Shown piece by piece: positions 36,401-64,000 of a stretch of 64,000 nt of DNA. The notes beneath the pieces are model-generated. The model made no database searches. It was not told the DNA's origin and was given only the letters and a program-made list of their open reading frames with translations. A program made the translations under genes and the position numbers. The number at the start of each line of letters is the position of its first letter. The first letter of the stretch is position 1. This DNA comes from Haemonchus contortus (taxonomy: Eukaryota > Nematoda > Chromadorea > Rhabditida > Trichostrongylidae). The stretch spans positions 12,502,091 through 12,566,090 of the forward strand of contig LS997564.1 of NCBI GenBank assembly GCA_000469685.2, in the 5' to 3' direction.

Positions 36401-37379
36401 TGGTGGTGACTAGTTCCCAAATCCTTGACCTCCACTCTCATCAATTCGTTTCCCTTCATCTTTTTGAGAGTCCCTTGTACATGTACTACTCAAGCAATTG
36501 ATTACTAGCTTCTATCTTGCCTAATTTGGAAGTTCAAGACAAAAGAAGCCCTTCGGGAGTGGTAATAGGCTTCCGGGTGCTATTAGGGACTAGATGGCGA
36601 AGTTCACGCAACTACGAGGACTCCAGACAATCTTTAGACTCATGGAGTTGCGCCTTTCAATGCCGACAATCGTGGTCTGAAACAAAGATCTTCAAATGAA
36701 TCACCCCAGAACAAGGAATTGAATCGAGTTAGTGGGAATGAGGGCAATTATCGGAAAGCGCGGACATCGCACTGATTTTCGGTGCTTTCTAGAAGACCCC
36801 TTGCTGACTCAGGATTTGATTCAGCCCCAACCGGCTTTTCGATCTACGATCAGGATCCCAGCTTGTTGTGAGAAAGTATAAACCGTAATTTATAAATCCG
36901 AAAGATCTCCGAAAGTCACTAGTGTCTAGACAAGTGAAGGATAGGATATGTGGCGTGTCTGGGGAGCATCCAATTATTTGAGAATGATTTCCTCCAGAAT
37001 GGGAGTCCACTCTGGGACATAGTACCTATTTTAGGGCCATTTTTCCTGCAGATAGACTATGTGCCTCTCAGAGTGAATAGCCCTTTCATTCTCCTTGGAA
37101 GGAAGCTGACAAGTCCGGCAAGGATAAACTGAGTTATGACCTTCCATGCAGAACTCGAACCCCTCGTGGTAAATCTGATGCTTCTAATAAACAAATAAAT
37201 AAGTGTTTGTAATCAATCGTCCTCGTTCTAAACGGATGTCTTCGGCAACCACGATTAAGGCATTGTGATTTCCCAGGTGGAGCCTGTACTGAGGCCACTT
37301 TTGCAGATCCCTTCTTACGTAAGGGGCCATCAATAAAAGCCCATCATCATCCAATTCTGTTGGCTAGTGATGATTTGAG
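33471..37379. other. Mostly unexplained, one weak exon candidate at 34218-34288
   Basis: At 34218-34288 a frame ending in a canonical GTAAGT donor reads SHGGWLTGHFNHNEKQPSVS; the acceptor (CTCGAAG) is poor. B-box-like GGGTTCGAATTCC at 36351 has no tRNA fold around it. Frames at 35243-35604 and 36789-37010 (-) look partly coding but lack paired sites. Nothing else supported. Confidence 0.35.
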
Positions 37380-37808
37380 TTAACCAGAATGGCCTATTTG
37401 GGTGTCTTTGATGCTCTCGAAAGGACGACGAATTGCTAACATTTGCGTGACAAGCCATTTTCCGTTCGCTGATGGCGTCAAAGCTGCCCTTATCGGCTTT
37501 TCTACTGAAACTGAAGATCTCATTTTACATGACATCAGCACACATGACACTGCTCGATAGCAGCCGGACTGCATTAGTTCTAATTATTGCTTATTAGGCG
37601 AGAGCAGTTTTTAGTAGCCTGCACTGGGAAGTTTTTAATTCTTTCTCGGACTGGCCAGCCTTTCGAATGATTATTGAGGGACGAAGTTTGGAGCGGGCAT
37701 ACGAATATTTTAGTTTCTTACCGAATTTTCGGAAAGGTCCAAGCTAACTATTCAGAACAGCTGCCAAGACGTTGTCGAATAGTTTCATTGTAAGGATTGA
37801 TAGTTCAT
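37380..37808 (-). CDS. 3' end of a minus-strand gene, with in-frame TAG
   Basis: The last exon (37504-37380) follows CTTCAGTTTCAG and encodes EKPIRAALTPSANGKWLVTQ... to TAA. The previous exon ends at 37722 with a GTAAGA donor in the matching phase (G + TA). It reads NELSILTMKLFDNVLAAVLN, then TAG at 37746-37744, then LGPFRKF up to the donor. The frame on both sides of the TAG looks coding, so this is either a degrading gene or an unseen splice. The product was not recognised. The gene would converge away from the cyclase, whose start lies about 1 kb to the right on the other strand. Confidence 0.35.
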
Positions 37809-38857
37809 TCTAATCTGAATTGAGAGTCGGTAATGAAAAGCACAGAATATTAATTTTCTGAGAGCCCTTCCTTACAGCTCAGCTCTTCTGAGTTCGCTGG
37901 CGGAAAGCGATGAGAAGTTTCATCTCTCAGATATAACATTCACTATGTTAACCAGAATAACGAGTTACTGGTTCTGGAACCCCAAGAAAGCGTAGAGGGG
38001 CGTGGAAGAAGTACAATGAGGAAAAAGGAATTTTTTTCAAACAGCGGTTTTTATCAATCATTTTTCCATAAGTTTTTATCAATTTTTGGAATATGACTTT
38101 CTCTTTCAAATGTCGATACCTTACGTACAGCGCTACCATTCCTGTAGGGAGCTCCCGGCGCTCATTTGATCATGAGCGGGAAAGTTAGACCCGAGCCGAC
38201 AAATCTAGCACAAATAAGGACTTGCGTTTCACTGTGAGGTTTATTCACCTGTGCTAGATCCCATCACATTCAGTTCTCTATGGATTTTCTTATTATATTT
38301 CTAACTGCTATGAACTTTTGCATTGAAAATTAACCAATTTCTCATTGTGAATAAATAAATTCCGATATTCGAAAGGACTGTCGAATACGTCGAATGTTGT
38401 GGTAGAAAGGATGAGCAATCTACCGTGGCCAAGTAGGCGTATATCCTCAGTTATATATATGGAGAGGCCCTGATTAGAGAATGGTCTTCAAACAAATTCC
38501 TTGATACTGGAGCTTTCAAATATTCGATGATATGTGTGGGAAGATTATGGTTGTCTTCTACATTCTACATAGCCTCCGCTCTTAATTATGCATGCAATGG
38601 AGGCCTCCACTCTCTGATCTTCGGACTAGAACATGGACATGAACTTAACCAGTAAAATACGATCGCAACAGCAGGACTGAATCGGCTGGTCGAACAGCTC
38701 GAAAAAGCGGACGAAGTGTCCATCGGTTGTTTGGTAACAGATGCCACGAGGCAGAAGGACTTGAGATTTTGAAGTCGCTATCGGAGGCTTTTTCCCTAGC
38801 ATTAAATGGCTGTTCGTGAATTTATGGGCGACATTAACGTGATTTCGACTTTTTCAG
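37809..38857. promoter_or_regulatory. Upstream region of the adenylyl cyclase, possible 5' exon
   Basis: TTATATATATGG at 38452 could act as an AT-rich promoter element. At 38658-38733 the + strand reads TIATAGLNRLVEQLEKADEV... up to a GTAACA donor at 38734 that is phase-compatible with the first cyclase exon; another frame of the same DNA (38649-38819) is also open and protein-like, ending TGA 38 nt before the cyclase acceptor. Either could be a 5' exon of the cyclase or the last exon of another gene. Confidence 0.25.
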
Positions 38858-38866
38858 AGCCTCGAA

Positions 38867-38869
<3 letters not shown>
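38850..38869 (+). promoter_or_regulatory. Candidate trans-splice (spliced leader) acceptor and start codon
   Basis: CTTTTTTCAG-type acceptor (AG at 38856-38857) followed 9 nt later by ATG at 38867 in the cyclase frame. Nematode trans-spliced mRNAs commonly have SL acceptors this close to the initiator. It could equally be a normal intron end if an exon lies upstream. Confidence 0.45.
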
Positions 38870-60163
<21,294 letters not shown>

Positions 60164-60175
60164 ACCGTCGATAGC

Positions 60176-60181
60176 ATTAAA
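60176..60181 (+). promoter_or_regulatory. Candidate cyclase poly(A) signal ATTAAA
   Basis: ATTAAA 13 nt after the cyclase stop, rather close. A canonical AATAAA occurs at 60974-60979 about 810 nt after the stop, so either a very short or a long 3' UTR is possible. Confidence 0.3.
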
Positions 60182-61295
60182 TTCTATTGCTGAAGCAGCT
60201 GTTAACTCTAAACTATTGAGGTGTACTCGATTAGGTGCTACTTACATATACATATGTATGCTTGCTTTTCCTACAGTATGCCACGGTACAGATATATGCA
60301 TTGCCTTAGCACGGTGTAGTAACCATTGACAGTTTACTGTAAATGGAAAAAGTTGAATTAGTGGGGTTGAAAAGGGGTTACTGTGAGTTCATCGTGTTTT
60401 CTAAGTTTTCATAGCCTCAAGGTCTCACATATTTTTTAGGGTTCGTACTGATATGAAAGTTATATTGTTTTTGGGAAAAGCCTGTTCAACAGAAAATGAG
60501 ATGATTTCGACCAATTAGGGGCGGTGGGCGTGGTTTACCATCACCGCAGGCGGGCGTGGTTTCTCACTTTGGCCGATTTATCTTTTCTGTACCATTACAT
60601 ACCGTCATGGAAAACGATAATAATCTAATTGCTGTGATACACTAGTGTTAAATTTTCCTTCTCTTCCTCTACAGCTGTGGCCTCGACAGTTTCGTTCTTA
60701 TGAACTCAAAGAGTTCCCCTTGCGGATTTCGTTGTGAATCATTGGAATTGCTGGAATTGCACGGGTTTCGCCTTTGATTTGTGATCTGTTGCGATTTATA
60801 TGTGTAACTGTGTGTATGTGTATTTCTTCTTGTCTCTCGTTCTGCTTGTTTGTTGGAGTGGCTTGTTCCATAAAGGCTCGGTTCGCCCAACAACTAGGAA
60901 TGATGCTTTAATCTCTCTCGGTGTTCGCTGCATTTAATAATAATGATTGTTCACAAATTTGTTGTCATCGTATAATAAAGAGAGTAAAATAAATGTCTGC
61001 TGTCAATTAGACAACAAACAGCGCCAGCCCAGCTTGAGGTGAGTGAGCAGCGCCCGCGGTGGTATTGGCACGTTCTGAGGGGACCACCAGGTCACCCGAT
61101 CAGCAAACCGATGGAGAGCGAGGCTTAAAGGGAGCCATCACAAAGAGCTCAAAGCGGAAAATATTTTTCAAATAGGTCAGAGTTATGTATGTTCTGTGCA
61201 ATTTTGCTCATAATTACTACCTTAGAAAGTACTGATTAGGCTACATACCATACAGAACTGCTGACAAGGAGTGTGACCTGAGAAATACACTATAA
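60182..61295. other. Cyclase 3' flank, no gene
   Basis: Contains AATAAA at 60974-60979 and a locally GC-rich block at 61021-61140. The - strand frame at 60669-60893 is low-complexity (repeated Thr/His/Asn/Gln codons) and not taken as coding. Confidence 0.45.
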
Positions 61296-61577
61296 TTAAA
61301 TTCTATTTCTTCTTCTTCTGTGTTCTATACTGGAAGCCAACAACTGAATAGTAATGGCGTCTTCGGCAGCTGCTCTGTCCCTATGCCAAGTTACAATTTC
61401 AAAGAGGGTCCCGAAAAGGATGGTCTGAACTATTCGGAACAATTTGTAGGACCCACCAGTTCTATTGAAAGCATGATTAAAAAGACTAGCTCTTTCATGT
61501 GAGCTGAAGTGAGAGAACTTACTCGAAGAACTGAAGCGAACGCCACCACCCAATTTCGAATGAGCAGCATGAAACTC
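61296..61577 (-). CDS. Candidate minus-strand terminal exon(s), unknown product
   Basis: On the minus strand an acceptor CTCTTTTGCAG is followed by EFHAAHSKLGGGVRFSSS and a perfect GTAAGT. Downstream, after CCGAATAG, an in-phase block reads QTILFGTLFEIVTWHRDRAA... ending RRRRNRI and TAA at 61298-61296. The frame is also open without splicing. The + strand is open over the same DNA (61320-61502, ending NFKEGPEKDG... TSSFM), so the strand is not certain. If minus, this gene converges on the cyclase 3' end. Confidence 0.3.
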   Translation of the reverse strand, partial: EFHAAHSKLGGGVRFSSSSKFSHFSSHERASLFNHAFNRTGGSYKLFRIVQTILFGTLFEIVTWHRDRAAAEDAITIQLLASSIEHRRRRNRI

Positions 61578-62814
61578 CTGCAAAAGAGTAGACGGAAGAT
61601 TCCGAAACTTGATTTTATCTAGTGGATACGATAGACTGTTGAAGGCTGTAGGTCCAAACCACTATCAAATCAAAAGACTTGAAACTCATATTCAAAGACA
61701 GCTTAAATTGGAATAGAAATCGGATGGGTGGCGCAGTCTGAAGTGTCAAATAAGCATGGAACGTTTTCTAGGGTTCCTAAGGTCTGATGCTTTCATTTGA
61801 AAGCAAAATGAATGGCAAAGAGTAAAAAATGATCCCAAATGCAGTCAGCATATTTAAATTCAAGTCGGAGGCATGGCTGATCCGAAAAAAAAACGAATCA
61901 TTCCCGAAGTGGCCTCATGTCCGTTTCTCTCATTATTTTTTGCATTCTTGTTATCTGTCCATTTCCAGATACAAGGAGTGCTTTGAATGGAAGCTGATGG
62001 GGGGTCACTTTTCAAAAATGAAACTTTAGCCAGTTATCAAAGACCTCAGAATGCTCGAACTTTCTATATTCACAAGAAAATAAAAAGAAATCGAATCAGG
62101 GTTCGATCACGAAAAGGGTGGTCATGGAACAGTCAAAAAATCGATAAGATCCTTGCGACCTCCAATGATTACCGACTCGATGTCCATTACGACATCATTA
62201 CTGCCCATTGATTTTACTTTTTATTGGTGTTGGTTTTTAGCATCTTCTTTGTTGTTGTAGTTGTTGTTGTTTACAACCTAAAATTGTCTTTTCACCCTTG
62301 TGATGGCTAATTTGATATCGATGAACTGCTTAGTAGGCAATGATAAATGATACCATCTCTGCCACCTATTCATCGACCACTGTCGTGGTCTTCACCCATA
62401 AACGATGCCGATCTGTCAATTCTCTGCCGGTTGGTTTTTCTTGCCGAGTTGTTTACCTTTATTTTCAATCAATTCGTTTTTCGCACTCAATAAAAATTGC
62501 GGTACGACGTTATTTCGAGAAAATGGTAGTTCCTCGAGTAATTTGCCAATTTTCTCATTTTCATGACTTTCTAGTTGGCCGCAAAAACTTCTTGTTCTTC
62601 TTTTTTGCCTATTATGATAATTTCTGTGGCATTTGCTGCACAGTTCCTAGCGACAGGGCTAAGCTTGTGGTGAAAAATCATCGACGTCGGAATCGTGTAA
62701 CCGTGTAACCGTGTTCCAAATGCAGGGGTCTTATTCAGGATTAGCAACGTAAGGGCCAAAAAGTAAGGGCCAACCCAAAGGTATGGTCTTGTAGGCGTGG
62801 CAGAGGGATCTTAT
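61578..62814. other. No secured gene
   Basis: Frames at 61829-62211 (+) and 62340-62708 (+, 122 codons) lack paired splice sites. GTTGTAGTTGTTGTTG at about 62257 is simple repeat. Nothing else seen. Confidence 0.4.
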
Positions 62815-63950
62815 ATTAGGTTGTAAGGAAAGTTCTGGCCGTTTCGTCAGCTATCTTTTTCAGAAAGTTATAACTCATCTCAAAGTGAACATTTTTATTC
62901 ATAGTAAGCTCCTTTCGATTCTACACATGTTTGCCAACGTGATACGAGTCTGTCTATTCCATCCTTATGAAAGTCCGGAGATCTGGATTCCAAAAACTCA
63001 AGAAAGGCAGCTTCCACGTCGCCTTGATTTTTGAATGCTCGTTCCTTTAAGAAGCTGTCCAGATGTTTGAGTAAATGGTAGTCAGTTGGTGACAGGTCTG
63101 GTGAGTAGGGTGGATGAGGGAGAGCTTCGATTCGCAGCTCGTTCAACTTCTGAAAGATAATTCGAGACACATGCGGTTGCGCATTGTCGTGTAAGAGCAG
63201 TAGACCGTGGTGGCTCACTAGTGCTGGCTCCATTTACCCCAGTTTTGTGTACTTCTTGTGAATTTGCTCCCAATATGACTGTGTGGTTATGGTTTGACCT
63301 GGAGGAAGAAACGCGTAGTGGATTAATCCATGGTTGGACCACCAAACTGTGATCATTGTCTTCGTGACGAGTAAACTTGGTTTTGGAAATTTTTTGGAGG
63401 CTCATCCACACCCACCCATTGAGCCGAACGCTCCCTGTTATCATACAGGATCCATTTCTCATCACACATTACAATGCGATGGAGGAAAGGCTCAGCATCA
63501 TTTCTTATCAACAGCGAACTTGAAACCTCGAAGCGCTTCAGTTGTTGCTGCTCCGTGAAATCGTGTCGCACCCACTTGTCAAGCTTCTTCACTATTCTAA
63601 GCAGCTCGAGGTGGCAACGACGACTGTGTGAGAGACACCCATCTTCTTGGCATCCTTTGTCAAAGGTTGACGTCGATCTTCTTCCATTGCTCTCAGCAAA
63701 ACATCGTGATCAACTAGCGATGGTCGACCAACTCGCTCTTCGTCTTCCATTGACCCGTCTCCACTTCTGATTTTCTGAAACCAGCGACGAACCGTTCGCT
63801 CCGATGTAGTGTCTTCTCTCCACACAACGTTAATGTTTGTGGCTGCATCCTTCGTAGTTCGGCCAAGTTTGAACTCGTGAAGTAAAACCGTTCAAAGAGC
63901 AGTCTTATACATTCTGCCGAAAACACCTCCTAAGGATTCCAAAACCTTAC
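62815..63950 (-). mobile_element. Degraded mariner (Tc1/mariner) transposon
   Basis: The minus strand encodes a mariner transposase in broken pieces. The left boundary reads TTAGGTTGTAAGGAAAGTTC (62815), directly preceded by TA, as expected for a mariner inverted repeat at a TA target. The matching opposite repeat near 63950 is not clearly recognisable, so the element is probably eroded or cut at that end. Confidence 0.8.
62895..63905 (-). pseudogene. Mariner transposase pseudogene (DD34D type)
   Basis: Pieces in order on the minus strand: KLGRTTKDAATNINVVWRED and SERTVRRWFQKIRSGDGSME (helix-turn-helix region), GRPSLVDHDVLLRAMEEDRR, KKLDKWVRHDF, EVSSSLLIRNDAEPFLHRIV, CDEKWILYDN (first catalytic Asp), ITVWWSNHGLIHYAFLPPGQ, LLLLHDNAQPH (second Asp), HPPYSPDLSPTDYHLL (third Asp) and RWQTCVESKGAYYE to TAA at 62897-62895. 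Frames change near 63870, 63590 and 63360, and there is a TAA at 63236-63234 between KYTKLG and MEPAL. All three catalytic aspartates remain, but the gene cannot make a full protein. Confidence 0.88.
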
Positions 63951-64000
63951 AGACTTTGGGGAGAGCGCTATGACAGGAAGACCAACCAGTGGCTTACCTA

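Noticed and set aside
60669..60893. 74-codon minus frame rich in Thr, His, Asn and Gln
   Set aside because: Low-complexity composition next to the cyclase 3' end; more likely 3' UTR or flanking DNA.

Overview
The window looks like nuclear DNA of a nematode, most likely a strongylid (hookworm-type, clade V) species. The evidence is short exons (about 60-200 nt) with TTTCAG-type acceptors, some very short introns (57-75 nt) beside repeat-stuffed ones of 1-4 kb, a candidate spliced-leader acceptor 9 nt before a start codon, and many small transposon families including mariner. There are no bacterial operons, rRNA, intact tRNA genes or CRISPR arrays. The species call is inference.

The dominant gene is a complete membrane adenylyl cyclase on the + strand (38867-60163), reconstructed here as 28 exons. 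They encode about 1,010-1,030 residues in the order short N-terminus, six membrane segments (M1), catalytic half C1, linker, six more membrane segments (M2), catalytic half C2. The metal-binding aspartates of C1 and the substrate and transition-state residues of C2 are all visible. Splice phases agree at every junction except one (55743/55952). The wording of the domains is nearest to the vertebrate AC2/4/7 group. It turns ATP into cAMP at the plasma membrane downstream of G proteins.

The left 38 kb has no gene that I can name, but it holds several partial or small gene models supported by splice sites and matching phases: a terminal exon at 16-87 (+), exons ending at 2590 and at 4209-4452 (-), a two-exon model at 6590-6988 (+), a small membrane protein end at 21411-21783 (+), a three-exon micro-gene at 27350-27695 (+), a multi-exon gene at about 28153-31246 (-), and the 3' end of another - strand gene at 37380-37808. 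On the right, 61296-61577 is a candidate - strand exon and 62815-63950 is a broken mariner transposon.

Repeats explain most of the rest: (1) a family of about 270 bp with a tRNA-like head (A and B boxes), with at least 17 full or partial copies, 11 of them inside the cyclase introns, read here as a tRNA-derived SINE; (2) a terminal-inverted-repeat family of about 500 bp with ends AAAGGCACAGTTCACGAT; (3) an inverted-repeat element of about 175 bp with a tRNA-like core; (4) a TTAA-flanked, piggyBac-like MITE of 535 bp in a cyclase intron; (5) a foldback element with arms of about 160 bp; (6) a 31-bp near-perfect hairpin in another cyclase intron.
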